Of a stretch of 64,000 nucleotides of DNA, positions 23,324-34,897 are shown in pieces (the stretch's first letter is position 1; each line of letters starts with the position of its first letter). This DNA comes from Azolla caroliniana (taxonomy: Eukaryota; Polypodiophyta), in NCBI GenBank assembly GCA_043228905.1, contig JBHGNT010000003.1, forward strand, positions 8,928,001-8,992,000, written 5' to 3'. A program made the position numbers and the translations under genes. The notes below the pieces were generated by a model that was not told the origin of the DNA, ran no database searches, and saw only the letters and a program-made list of their open reading frames with translations.

Positions 23324-24895
23324 CTATACTTTTTCGTCGATGCTCAAGACATAATCGTCAAAAGCTTCGAATCCAATTTCTATTCTATCTCTTCTCTTGA
23401 AGATCTTGATTCTTTTTTCGGTAATTGGCAAGGCATGTGGTGTACCATCTAGTTCTGCTAAATGATATGTTGCATTATCTTCCACTTTCTTCACCACATA
23501 TGGTCCAAACCACTGTTGTGAAAATTTTCGAGCCGTACTATGTTGGTTGTCTACGCTACTGTCATAGACCAACACCCAATCTCCTTCAACGATTTTCCTC
23601 GGATGAAGTCGATGTCATTTGTCGAAGTCTTTCTTGTTCTTCAACCTTGCATTCTTGAGCCGCTCTTTAGCCATATCTATATCTTCCAACTTCCGCTCCA
23701 ACTCTAGAATCCTCAATGCTAGAAGATTTTCTCTACTTATCTCATCTTGCCATGGCAATGCGAACCATGAAACAATACTTTGTTCTACCTGCATTATCCG
23801 CTTTTGTCCAAATATGAGCTCTGCCGGCATGTATCCCGTCACCGTGTTGTGAGTAGTCCTATCAGCCCATAGTGCAAATGGCAATAATAGCGGCCATTCT
23901 CCTATTTTCCCATGGCAAGCTTTCACTAGAGCCTTCACAATCGGTCCATGGCCACGTTCCACTTTCCCATTTGCTTCCGGATTATATGTCGTGGTAAGAG
24001 ACAATTTGATTCCCATCCTAGAGAAGAATTCTCTAGCTTCATTGGTGTCTAGCTCGCCTCTATCACCCACTATCTTGCTGACACATCCATATCTGCAAAT
24101 AACATCTTCAAGAAGGAATTTGCATACCAATGATGTCTCCTTAGTTCTCAATGCTCGCCCTTCAACTTGATTGGTAAGATCCTCTCTCGTGAGCGCAAGA
24201 TACTTCATTTGCCATCTCACCATTGGCATCATTACGATGTCCACCATCCACTTGTAATGCATAGCCAACGGGTAAGTTGGATGAAGTTCATCTTGATGGT
24301 GAATATTCGAAAACATCTGACATTCCTCACATGTTTCCACATAAGTTGCTACATCTTTGTAGATGCCCGACCACCAATATTTCTCCTTAAGCTTTGCAAA
24401 CGTAGCCCATATTCCTCGATGGCCTGCAAAAACATTATCATGAAATTCAGACATTCGTTTTTGTCGGTCTTCTAGCTTGTAGACAACTCTCATTGGAGTC
24501 CCATTCTTCTTTTTTGCATGCCTCCAAAGAGCTCCATCCTCAAGGAAATACTTGTATGCCTTTGTCCGAATTCGATGGAAGTCGTCCGTCAACCATGATT
24601 CATCTTTTTGGAGAGAACTCAAGTATTTCCCGGTCTCCACGAATTCGCCTTCGTAATCCTCTTCTATGAAAGTAGTCAGCACTCGAGTGTAGGAACTTGT
24701 AAAGAAATCCAAGCCAACATCCTCTTCATCAGAATGTCGATCTTCTTCTCCATCGTATCTCGCTCGTGATAGCATATCTGCAACGACATTACGCTTCCCA
24801 GCTACATGACGGATCTCCGGGTTGAGTGATTTGATATATGCAATCCAACGCAACATGGCAATATCTGGTGTATTACAACCACGTATCATACCCAA
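23324..24895 (-). pseudogene. Element G RNase H end and integrase
   Basis: Integrase inserts the element DNA into the genome. The reading starts with the end of RNase H (RHVAGKRNVVADMLSRA). Then come the zinc-binding region (HRGIWATF...CEECQMF), and a core with all three catalytic acids: WMVDIVMMP, VGDRGELDTNEA and NPEANGKVERGHGP. The C-terminal WFGPYVVKKVEDN motif lies near 23500. No chromodomain follows. One stop near 23613 splits the tail. The frame is the same as the RT segment upstream. Among the older elements in this window this is the best-kept integrase. Confidence 0.9.
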
Positions 24896-26705
24896 AATTG
24901 GTAGGCAATCTGTCTCAATTATGACTTATGCTCCAATAAGGTAATCACGATTAGATTAGATTGCCGAGACGATTCCCCATAGCTCCCTCTTCACTTGGGC
25001 ATACCTTCTTTGCCTATCACTTAACACTTTCGCACCAAATCGAATTGCATATCGGTTGCAATCTTCGTCTTCTTGGTTGATAACCCATCCAATTCCGATT
25101 GGACTAGTATCCACGGTCACGAAAATGGGCTTGCCGTATGAATAGTTCGCTTTCCGTAATGCATGTGCCTCTATCAATAATTTCTTCAGCCTTCAGATGG
25201 CGATTGTATGCTTGCTCATTGATTCGAACCTCCGCTTCTTCTTTAGTAGACCATATAATGGCTCAACAATGTGGGCGTAGTGTGGAATCCAATTATGATA
25301 AAACACACATGCTCCAAGGAACCTTCGAACCTCCGTTTGGGTTACGCATTCTTCTTTCATGTCTTGGATTGCATTCACCTTGGTTGGCGAAGGCTTCTGA
25401 CCATATGCTCCACACAAGTGACCTACCACCAAGATCTCCGGTTGCCCGAATGAGGATTTTTCTCCCGAAAATGTCAAATTCGCATCTTCGAGCCTTTGGA
25501 GCACCTTCTTGCAATCTTTCATATGATCCATGACGAACTTTCTACATCCATCCTTATCTTTTGATTCATCCTTCTCTTCATCCGAATATCCTTTTATCAG
25601 AATATCATCCAAGAATGGCATCGTGATATCTAGGATGCAATCCTTCAAGACCTTGTTCATGGCATTCACTATATGAGCCACCAAATTCGTCGCACCTTGA
25701 GGTAAGGTACACATTCGCACCAACCTGATAGGAGTTCTCATGGTTGTAATGTCACGACTATCGACCGCTAACTGGAATTGATCGTAGCCAGAGTAGAGAT
25801 CACCAATGGAGTAGATGGACCGGCCCGCAAACGCCTCGGCAAATTCATCCACACTCGGACCAATTCCAGCATTCCGAATTGTCACCTTGTTGATAGGTTG
25901 AAGATCTTGAATGAATCGCAACGATCCATTCTTCTATTAGAATAAGGAACCATCTATTAGAATAAGGAGTGTTCGACGGTTCCAAAATTCCCATCCTCAT
26001 CTTCTCCTTTAAGAGCTCGATCGGCTTCGGTAGGTGTGCTCTCGGAACCGGTATCGGTTTCAAATTCCAAGGCACATGCGGCACCGTGAAGATCACCATC
26101 GGTTCTACCATCCTTGGATTAGCACATCCGATTACTTGTGGGAAAAATGTGAAAGCCTTCCCATGTCTTTCAAGCATTCCGCGGAACATTTGCTCCTCTT
26201 CAGGAAGGAGGAAATCCTCCCCTCTAACTCGTAGATTTCCCTTCGTCTCTTCAGTGAAGACATGACCAATTGTATTTGGGTTCCTTAAGTTTGGATCTTT
26301 TGCAACTTTCTTCATCTTTTGCCAGTTATCTTCCGGTAGTGGTACTGCAACTGGCTTGACCTTCCTATCCACAGTTTTATATTTTGTGTTGACTTTGGCT
26401 TCCTCTATCAAGATGCCTCGATGATATTCATCGATGATAGCGTACATGTTGATGGAGTTAACCGAAATCACCTGTTGATGGTGAGGATAGCTCAAGTCCA
26501 CGACTTCCTCGATTTCGCCGATGGTGTCGTTAAATGAGGCTTCCTCCAGAATATAAGACACGAATTCTTCTTCTTCGATTATGCTTTCTTCTTTAAGCAC
26601 CTCCTCGAAGTCTTGTATCTGACACTTTTCCTTCTTGTTGAGTAGTCTTAGTTTGTATTCACCGCTAGGTGTGACGCATGTTGCTTCTCCTTGCAATCCA
26701 CACAC
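24896..26705 (-). pseudogene. Element G reverse transcriptase and RNase H
   Basis: Reverse transcriptase motifs in order: PYSNRWF near 25950, RFIQDLQPINKVT near 25915, the SGYDQFQL helix near 25790, and FLDDILIKGY (the YxDD position, here FLDD) near 25605. The connection region has RRFLGACVFYHNWIPHYAHI. RNase H keeps VDTSPIGIGW near 25110 and KRELWGIVSAI near 24960. A frameshift between about 25975 and 25925 coincides with a tandem 20-bp duplication (CTATTAGAATAAGGAACCAT on plus). Stops interrupt near 25193 and 24940. A long, acidic, Lys/Glu-rich spacer separates it from protease. Confidence 0.88.
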
Positions 26706-26770
26706 TCTGCTTCCTTGTGGGGACTTATGATTGCTCGAACTATTTGTGCCCCATGCTTCAATAGTCCGCT

Positions 26771-28951
26771 TTAAAAATCCCAGGATTCGCCTCCAAGGCT
26801 ATCTTGGTTCCTTTCGTGATTAGCTCGCACTGTTAGGAATTGAACAAATCTTTTACTATCAAGACTCTTGATGTTCGCGAAGGCTGCTCCGTTATCGAAC
26901 ACCTTGGTCTCCATCCGGGACGATGTTATATATGGTTGTCCTAGGATGACATGATGTGAAGCCGAGTCTTGCACGAAGATGTGTTGATCAATCTCCATAT
27001 CCCCGATCGTAACTTTAACGTTGGGACAAGCTCCGTACAAGTCCTCCGTAGCCTTCATCGCCACTCGAATCTTCCATCCGTGGTTTGTATTAATAAATCA
27101 TCTTCCTTTATTGTAGAACTCGGTCGACATGAGGTTGATCTCCGAGCCATGGTCAATCAAGGCTACCACGGTTTCTTTCTTCTCCCCGATCTTCACCGGC
27201 GTCTCCGTTGTCGCTCTTGCCCAATGAGGTCGAGAGTAATGGCTATCTGCCATCACTTCTTCTTCTTCCTCCTCTTCCGATCTTGCCATGGTTATGGCAC
27301 TTGTTTTCACCTCCTCTTCATCAGATTGTTGCCGCTTCCTTTTAATATGGTCCACGATAGTATCATGGAACTCTTTCGCGATCCCAAGCAGTTCTCTCAA
27401 AGTAAGGTCGACATGACTGTCTAAAACCTTCTCCTCAAGGACCTTCTGTAAGTCAGTTGTTTGTTCTATGTCCGATCTTAGCTTGTAAGTCGGTGCCGCT
27501 CATTCTTTTCCTTTCTTCGTTGATTCTTTGACTTCCATCCGAGCAGGTTGGCTCAATCCATCGGGCTTCATGCTTGTTTCTCCAACCTCTTTTTGTGGCG
27601 TAGGTGGGACTTGCCCTTCTTTCCCTTTGTTCCTCGTGTTGGGACGCTTTGATGTGCCATCTTCTTCACTGGTTCTTTTCATCTTCTCTTCGACAAGAGC
27701 TTCATAGTTGTCGCACACTACCTCCGCAAAGCTTGTGTTTTCGTCGACTAGATCTGACCATCCGGTAACTCGTCGCACATTCCAATCAACATGTTTTAGA
27801 TCTTCCGAATCAATTTTGCCTTTTTTCTTGCACTCGAAGACCGTCGGCCAAAACCTAGCTTTTGGCTTGATCGTCTTTAGATTCTCTTTTCCAACTCGTA
27901 TCCCGGCCGATGCGGCATAGTGCATAGCTTCCACATGCCTTGCATCTTCCTCTTCTACAATCTTTTTCAGCCCGCCTCTTCCGAAGTTCACTCGTAGTGG
28001 CTTCCGAGTCTCGCTCGAGTGGATCATGTTTCCATCCAAATAGACGACATTCTTGCGAATCGCGTCTTGCAAGTCAACGCATTCCCTTCGTGAGTGCTCG
28101 AAGTTGTCGCACCACACACATCTATACGCTTCTTTTCCCTTGGGCCCGCGTCGACCTAAGTTGGCCAACGATACCGCTTCAAATTTCTTGGAGAGCTCTT
28201 CGATTATAGAATCCTCCATCGCTTTCTTGTCGAAATTGTTGATCGGCTTGTTAGGCTCGACCGTCACAGGTGCTTTCCTCCTCCATGTTTGCAGATTCTC
28301 CATATCAGTTTCCTCTTGCCATTGTCGACACTTATCAAGACGGATACAAGCCTTTTTCACCGCCGTCCAGTCCGCTACCAAGCCATTTGGTTGTATTTCT
28401 TCCTCCAAAAAACCGCCCAATTCTCGCCGGTCTTTTGTATCCACCGCCTTCAGGAATAGCAAGACTTTATCTCCATCGAGAACTCGTTGATCAGCACTTG
28501 GAAGTCGGTTCTACTTCTGGTTGAATTCCGTATATACTCTCGATGCACACAGATTCTTTCCTTTCTTCTCGATCCAAATCATTAGTGTATGTCGAGTCAT
28601 CTATGATGCGTCTTCAAGCATGTATTCAGCAAGAAGCACCTTCTCGAACTCCGCCCAAGTTGCGTGCTCGTTTTGGATCTCTATGACACGCTCGTGGATT
28701 CCTGGTTCCACCACATGCTTGAAACTAGAAATTTGTTTCAAACCATGGACATCCCTTTGTTGCATCTCATTCCGATAGGTAGCAAGGAAATCCGTAATAT
28801 TCTTGCCACCAAATCGTCCAGATATCTCCACCGTTCAATCAACAACTTTGTTGATTAAAGCCTCTTGATCTCTCGCCTTCAGCATGTATTCCACAACGGA
28901 CACCATGCCTTTCGTTAATTCCTCTCCTTGAGTTCCACTTGTCGAAGCCAT
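26771..28951 (-). pseudogene. Element G gag-protease
   Basis: Starts at ATG 28951 (MASTSGTQGEELTKGM) and stays in one frame to 26771, with TGA near 28832, TAG near 28598 and 28515, TGA near 27500 and TGA near 27096. At least four sit where Trp or Arg is likely. Gag is a CCHC-poor type with RFGGKNITDFLATYRNEMQQ and a CVWCDNFEHSRRECVD knuckle-like motif near 28110. The aspartic protease has ALIDHGSEINLMS near 27150, where DHG replaces the common DSG. GACPNVKVTIGD and HHVILGQPYI follow. Confidence 0.85.
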
Positions 28952-28982
28952 CGTCACACTTGATATTCTCCTGCCACCTCGC

Positions 28983-29000
28983 TTCACGTAGGGTTCACCA
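28983..29000 (-). other. Candidate primer-binding site of element G
   Basis: The minus strand reads TGGTGAACCCTACGTGAA, four bases inside the LTR end. It begins with the TGG expected opposite a tRNA CCA end but is not the initiator-Met sequence used by the other elements. I do not know which tRNA fits. Confidence 0.5.
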
Positions 29001-29004
29001 AAGA

Positions 29005-30404
29005 TGTCACGAAAATACGACGAGGACATGTGAACTTATGGCAAGACCCCGGGGTCTCCAACCGGAGGATATTAGATTCGTATATTTATATTAAAGAAAT
29101 AATGCAAAATGAGAAAAATCCACAAATTTCATTTATAAAGGGAAAGAAAGATTACAATCAATCCCAAGATTGGGATTACAAAAGTTTTAGCTTATGGAGA
29201 TTACTAGAGTAATAGATTAGAAGAAACTAAGATACAGATTCGATAGGAAAATTAGGTTTTTCGGCTTTGATAAGAGATTATGGTTTATGAATGATATATT
29301 CGTTGAGAAAATTAGGTTTTTTTTTTTAGCTTCGATAAGAAATTAGGGTTTTTGAGTTGAATGGCTTCCGTAGGGAAATTAAGGGTTCTTGAGTGTTATG
29401 GCTTTCGTAGGGAAAATTAGGGTTTTTTGAGTGTTATGGCTCCGTGAGATAAGGGAGGTAAGAAGGAAAAGAAAATAAAAATGGAGAGAGAATGAGTGTA
29501 GGGAAAAAAAATGGAATATATATGGAGTTCTCCGTTGATCATAGCCTTCAATGTTACTTTGCATGCCCACTTTTAGTTGCATGGCTTTTTCTTTTAGTTG
29601 CATGCGACCGTCTACATGGCCTTTACTTTACTTTTAATTTGCCGCATGATCCAATAATCCGTAAAGTTTAGCCCATGCTTTGATCTGTCTGGTTCGCGTC
29701 CATCTAGTCCGGTTCCGGTTCTGTCACCGTCTAGTTCCGGTTCGATCGCCGGTTCCATTTGGTTGTCGGATCCGTCCGGTTCTGGTTCGATCACCGGTTC
29801 GATCCGGTTGCCGGCTCCGTCCAGTCACCAGATCCGTCTGGTTGCCGGCTTCGTCCGATTTCCAATTGCTGGATCCGCCCAGTTGCCAGATGCTGGATTC
29901 GTCTTGTCGCCGGCTCCGTCTGGTTTCCGGTTGCAGAATTTGCCCGGTCACTAGTTGTACACCGATTCCATCCAGTTGCCGGTTCCATCCGGTTTTCGGT
30001 ACTATCACCAACCAGTTTGACTTCCTTCACCTCTTGGTTTGAGTTCCATCACCGGCCAGTTCGAGCAACTTAGCCACATCTATCCTTCTAGACAAAAGTG
30101 GCCCAAGCTCAACTATTTCTTTTGTGCTCTTAACACATAGATGAAAAATGATCGTTCTTAATCTGCTTATATAGCTGGCTCCTAAAGTTTCCTATCTATG
30201 TGGGATACTTCAAAATTCTATTTTCCCTATCTTCTCAAACTTCATGTCTAGCTAACTTGATATGTAGTTGTCCATTTTATATGTAGTAAAATGCGTTTTG
30301 AAGCTCTTGAGTACATCCATATTTCTATAACAAGCCACTAATCTAATCTAAAATAATTATTTCATTATTATTATTTTATATAGTGTGTTAAGATTCACAT
30401 GACA
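29005..30404 (-). mobile_element. 5' LTR of gypsy element G
   Basis: 1400 bp from TGTCACGAAAATACG to CACATGACA on the plus strand. Contains tandem AATTAGGGTTTTTGAG-type units near 29310-29430 and the CCGG minisatellite at 29690-30010. Confidence 0.9.
29690..30010 (+). repeat. CCGG-rich minisatellite in the 5' LTR of G
   Basis: Same family as 22725-22975 but longer, with about 15 irregular units of CCGGTTGCCGGxTCCGTC type. Confidence 0.8.
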
Positions 30405-30727
30405 CCGGTAGGCCAGAGGTCTACGGTCTTAGCCCAGTACGTAGGCATATTTATTGGAGTTAGTGTTAATCGCTCATTCAAGCATTGAAGTACATGTAAG
30501 TACTTCTATTAGTCTTTCTGAGGACTTGTATAAAAGTGCTCTTTGAGCACATTGTATGTATAGAGTCTTTGAGTATTTTGAATTTGAGTTTTATTGTTCT
30601 ACTCTCTCTGTCTCTCATGTGTACTCTCTGTGTGTGATTGAAGGTTCCATTAAACATGTGTATATTTTTTTGTTGCTATCCGGTGAAGCCGGTTTCATCT
30701 ACGAGCTTCCGCATGTAATTCTTCACA
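30405..30727 (+). mobile_element. 5' LTR of copia element B, right part
   Basis: Resumes as CCGGTAGGCCAGAGG and ends CTTCACA. It has TATAAAA at 30529-30535. Together with 22054-22153 it makes a 423-bp LTR matching 34459-34897, including the GAAGGTTCCATTAAACATGT block. Confidence 0.9.
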
Positions 30728-30739
30728 TGGTATCAGAGC
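30728..30739 (+). other. Primer-binding site of element B
   Basis: TGGTATCAGAGC directly after the LTR end. Complementary to initiator Met-tRNA. Confidence 0.93.
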
Positions 30740-30823
30740 GCGAGGGTTGAGAACCTTAGCTGCCGACACACGATTTTGATAGACGAACCCTAACTTTTGG
30801 AAAAAGAACAGCCTGAAGAAAGA

Positions 30824-31480
30824 ATGGATAGAGGGATGGCAAGCTCGCTTCCGAGTGAGAAGGTCGACAAGAACAACTATGCATATTGGTTGTGCAAGAT
30901 GCACCAGTACTTACTGAGGCACAGTTACTGGAGTTATGTCGAGGGAGCAAATGAAGTAGCACCGGAGCCGACACATAAGGACTTCCTTGCATGGGAGCAA
31001 AGAGCGAGTAGAGTGTTGTACTGCCTCACGTCCTGTGTGCATGTCTAGATGCTCGGCTACATCAGGGATGCAAAAACGCCAAAGGAGGCTTGGGAAAATC
31101 TCAAAACAATTTTCTCCGCCAATACCACATTCCGTAAGTTGCAGCTCTGGCAAGAGCTCAACAACATCTGGTAGAAAGACATGTCAGTTATGGACTATAC
31201 CACCAAGATAAAGGGGATCTGTAATGCGCTTGGGTCCATCATTGTGACGGTGGATGAAGACAACATGGTGCAGATTTGCCTCGGTCATCTAGCACAGAGG
31301 TACGGGTCAATCCAGACAACGATTTGCACCTAGGAGAAGTCACCGTCCTTCTTCGACCTGTAATTGATGTTGATGGTCGAAGAAACCACGCAAATGGGTT
31401 GAGGACCACTCAATCAGACAGTCAGATGTTGTACACAAAGGCGGAACGGCCCCATGGGCGTGGAGGATGAGGTAGGTCGG
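30824..31480 (+). pseudogene. Element B gag
   Basis: Starts at ATG 30824 (MDRGMASSLPSEKVDKNNYA) and continues with KMHQYLLRHSYWSYVEG and DAKTPKEAWENLK, as in plant copia Gag. TAG stops occur near 31047 (before MLGYIRDAK) and near 31172, 31333 and 31361, and there are frame changes after 31270. It is clearly homologous to the gag of D and C. It lies directly downstream of the primer site with a 84-bp leader. Confidence 0.88.
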
Positions 31481-31599
31481 CACACAAAAACGATGACCGG
31501 CAAGAGCAGAACTAGAGGCACAAAGATAGTGTTGATAGTAGTTTTGGACCCTCCACAAGCGGGGGGAATCAATGCGACGCTAGGAACCAGAAATCGAAG

Positions 31600-33720
31600 G
31601 CCGATATGGAATGTTGGTATTGTGGCAAGAAAGGCCATCAGGAGAGCAACTGGTGGAAGAAGCAAGACGAATCAAACAAATCTGGATCCAGCAAGACCGA
31701 ACAAGGGAGTCGGCAAAGCTCACATTACGCCAAAGGATCAAAAGGATTCGGGACTGGAAAGACTGGAAAAGGGCCAGTCTTTATGATGAAACACAAGGCG
31801 AACTCGATGAAGAAGATCACTTCCGGATCAGAGGAAGTGTGATACATTGACTTTGGAGCATCAAACCACATGACGAGCCACGAAGAGTGGTTCTCATATT
31901 TGGAAAAACCGGAGCAATCGGGAGTTGTCGAAATTGGAGACGACACTCCTCACCCGATCGAGCATGTCGAACAAAAAGGAAAGCTAATGAATGTATTACA
32001 TGTTTTGACAATTACGAAGAACCCGGTGTCGGTCGGACAGATCATCGACCAAGGGATGCAAGTGCAGTTTACGCATCTCGGGTGCTTTATCGAGGATGAG
32101 GGCCAAATCATTGCGCAAGGGTGTCGGGACAGGAGGATGTTCATCCTCGACATTAATGATGTCGGCATTGCTCTATTCGCCAAAGGACAAAAAGTCGAGT
32201 CGGACATCGACCTATGGCACAAGTGAATAGGCCACGTCAACTACCATAGGCTTCAAGATCTGCAATCGAAATAGGTGGTTTTCGGATTGCCCAAATTTGT
32301 GAAGCCTACCACCTTGGGAAGCAACACCGGCTTCCGTTGCCCACTGAAAAGAAACCGGAGCCGTAACAAGCTCAACTTGATACATTCGGATGTATGGGGA
32401 CCAACACAGAACGTTAGTCTTGGCGGGAGCCGATATTTCGTCTCCTTCATTGACGACTACAGTCGGCACACGTGGATCTATCTCATTGAGAAGAAAAGTG
32501 AAGTCTTTGACTGTTTCCAGAACCTACAAAGCCTTGTTGAACGGGAAATAGAGAGAAAGATCAAGTGCATGCGGTCGAATGGTGGGAAAGAGTACTTTTC
32601 TGGCCAATTCAATAGCTATCTGCAACAATTGGGAATTCAGAGAGAATTTAGTTGTAGATATACGCTGGAACAAAACCGTGTGGTTGAGAGGAAGAACCGG
32701 TCGATTGTGGAAGCAGCAAGGGCAATGCTTGAGGAGAGAATCATGCCCAAGTTCTATTGGGCTGAGGCGGTCTGGATAGTCGTCTACATCCAAAACCGGA
32801 TCAGGGAGAAGGTGTTAGCACACGAGTTGTATTTTGGGCGGAAGCCCAATTTAAGGCACCTTAGGGTATTTGGTAGCATAGCCTATGTGCATGTGCCGAA
32901 TGAGAAGTGGAGAAAGGTGGACCTAAAGTCGGAGAAGTGCACACTAGTCGGCTACTCACATGAGAAAAAGGGGTACAAGTGTTACAATCCCTGGACAAAG
33001 GAAGTCTGAGTGAGCCGATATGTTGAATTCGACGAGTCAACATCATGGTACTCCTTACCGATGCCGACGCTGACACCCGACCACCCGATTCTGGAAGATG
33101 AGGCTAGTGAGCCCGAAATGATCCAGGCAGAAGAAGAAGAAGAAGATATCGATACTCTAGACGAGAGTCCGATCTCATTTCGGCTGAGTGGGCCGAATGA
33201 GCGACTGAGTCGGAACGACTAGTCGGATGACTAGCCAGAGAGTAGTGGAGACTCAGCCCTGCTCTCCCCATGCAAGGAACCAAGGAGACGGTTCACTCGC
33301 AAGGATAAAGGGAAGAAGAAGATGCCAAAATACGACACCGACAGAGACCAGTCGGATTGGAGCGAATCCGACTCTGGAAAGAATGAGGATGACCCTTCGG
33401 AGACGAAGTTTGAATTGGCCAAAAGGGCCCTTCAATCGGTTAATGAGAAGTTATGCCTATCAACCTGCCAGAAGAACAAGGTAAAATGGTATGGGTATAA
33501 TGAGTACATGGTGCATCATTATGCGTACATGGCGAAAGTGGCAGAAGTGCGTGAGCCAGAGTGCTACACAGAAGCTGCGAAAGATGCGAACTAACGTGCT
33601 GCAATGGAGGAAGAAATGTGGGCACTCGATGCCAACGACACATGGGATGTGATTGACCCTCCCCGACATTGCAAACCGATCGGTTGCAAGTGGGTGTACA
33701 AGGAAAAGTATAATGCCGAC
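31600..33720 (+). pseudogene. Element B zinc knuckle, protease, integrase, linker and RT start
   Basis: Zinc knuckle ECWYCGKKGHQESNWW near 31610 (last Cys replaced by Trp). Protease YIDFGASNHMTSHEEWF near 31845, where DFGA replaces DSGA. The integrase leader is DIDLWHK near 32205. The integrase core has IHSDVWGP, FVSFIDDYSRHTW, RSNGGKEYFSGQF and YTLEQNRVVERKNRS (32275-32740). Then come YWAEAVW, LRHLRVFGSIAYVHV and CYNPWTKEV, an acidic linker, and the RT start MEEEMWALDANDTWDVIDPP...WVYKEKYNAD. At 33720 the reading stops abruptly: most of reverse transcriptase and RNase H is deleted. Second integrase acid: the expected Asp in RSDNGGE-type context reads RSNGGKE. Confidence 0.88.
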
Positions 33721-34458
33721 TGGTGTCCACTCCCATGGACCGGAACCTGAAGCTTTTCCCAATTCCGGACTAGCTTGCAATGAGAAATGCCAACTTTGGT
33801 AATGTTCGGACGGATTGACCGGTTGCCGACATCTTCACCAAGGCATTAGGAATAGACAAGTTTCATTAGGATATGCTACACCTAAGGGGATGAATCGGAA
33901 CAAAAACTGAGAAACAAGTAAGCAGGGACAAGCAGCCGGAGAGAAAGAAACCGAAACAAGGGGAGACAAGGATGAAAATGGAGCTGAGTCGACTAAAGAA
34001 ATCGACACATCCGATAAATTCAGAACAAGTGGCGACGACGGTAGAGTCAAGAAGGACAAAGCCGACCGAAAGAAGAAGGTCAAGACATGGACGTGGTCCG
34101 ATGTTGTGAAGGGCCTGAAGACTGAGAACGAATCGGAGACAACCGATTCGATCAAGATGGTTGATTCAGATGAACCGGATCAGTTGAAGGCCATGCGGAC
34201 AAAAAGGCAGCGGAAATCGACACCAACATGGAGGAACCGATGGGTCGAGAAGCGCCGAAGTCGTAGTAGCGAAGGAGCTGAGATGGGCCTGTTGAGCAGA
34301 CAAGCTGACCGAGAAGGTCAAGAGGCGCGGAACCGGAGGGGTCATGGGAAGCGGAATCTGACGGGTCTAGGAGCACGAGCAAGGCGAGAAGACGCTGATT
34401 GCAAGGTTCAACAGACACAAACACAACAATCCGACCTCAAGTTGAGCTGGAGGGGGAG
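33721..34458 (+). pseudogene. Element B RNase H scraps, charged tail and polypurine tract
   Basis: After the deletion a short piece (MDRNLKL-type, about 33735-33760) matches D at 17275, followed by a second jump to VADIFTKAL near 33825, the end of copia RNase H. Then comes the charged tail shared with D (TWSDVVKGLKTENE near 34100). GAGCTGGAGGGGGAG at 34444-34458 is the polypurine tract before the 3' LTR. Confidence 0.75.
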
Positions 34459-34897
34459 TGTTGAGCGAACAAGCACAATTGGATCTGGATCGGCTGAATA
34501 AGCTAGAGCCGGATTGGTATTCGGAACAGAGAACCGGATCAGTATCCGGAACCAAGAGCCGGATCGGATTGTAACCAGTAGGCCGTTAGAGGCCTACGGT
34601 CTTAGCATAGTATGTAGGCATATTTCTTGGAGTTAGTGTCCCTCACTCATTCGAACATTGAAGTACATGTCAGTACTTTTGTCAGTTCTTCTAAGTACTT
34701 GTATAAAAGTGCGCTCTGAGCGCATTGTATGTATAGAGTCTTTGAGTATTTTGAATTTGAGTTTTGTTCTGATCTCTCTATCTCTCCCGTGTACTCTATG
34801 TGTGTGATTGAAGGTTCCATTAAACATGTATATATTCTTCTGTTGCTATCTGGTGAAGCCAGTTTTGTCTACAAGCTTCTGCACATAATTCTTTACA
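34459..34897 (+). mobile_element. 3' LTR of copia element B
   Basis: Starts TGTTGAGCGAACAAGC right after the polypurine tract and ends CTTTACA. TATAAAA at 34702-34708. It contains GAACCGGAT/ATCCGGAAC units near 34510-34560. It is visibly diverged from the 5' copy, most at its first 35 bp. No matching target duplication is visible (AATAA on the left, AAGGT on the right). Confidence 0.9.

Larger units (their letters stand above)
22154..30404 (-). mobile_element. Gypsy element G, full length, inside the LTR of B
   Basis: A minus-strand Ty3/gypsy element of about 8.25 kb with LTRs at 22154-23253 and 29005-30404. The ends form the inverted repeat TGTC(G/A)TG...CATGACA. The sequence just outside each end is CCGG, so the target duplication is 4 bp (or 5 bp, ACCGG, if the last A belongs to the target). 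Coding order is gag-protease-RT-RNase H-integrase with no chromodomain. All domains are present but broken by stops and two frameshifts. Confidence 0.92.
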
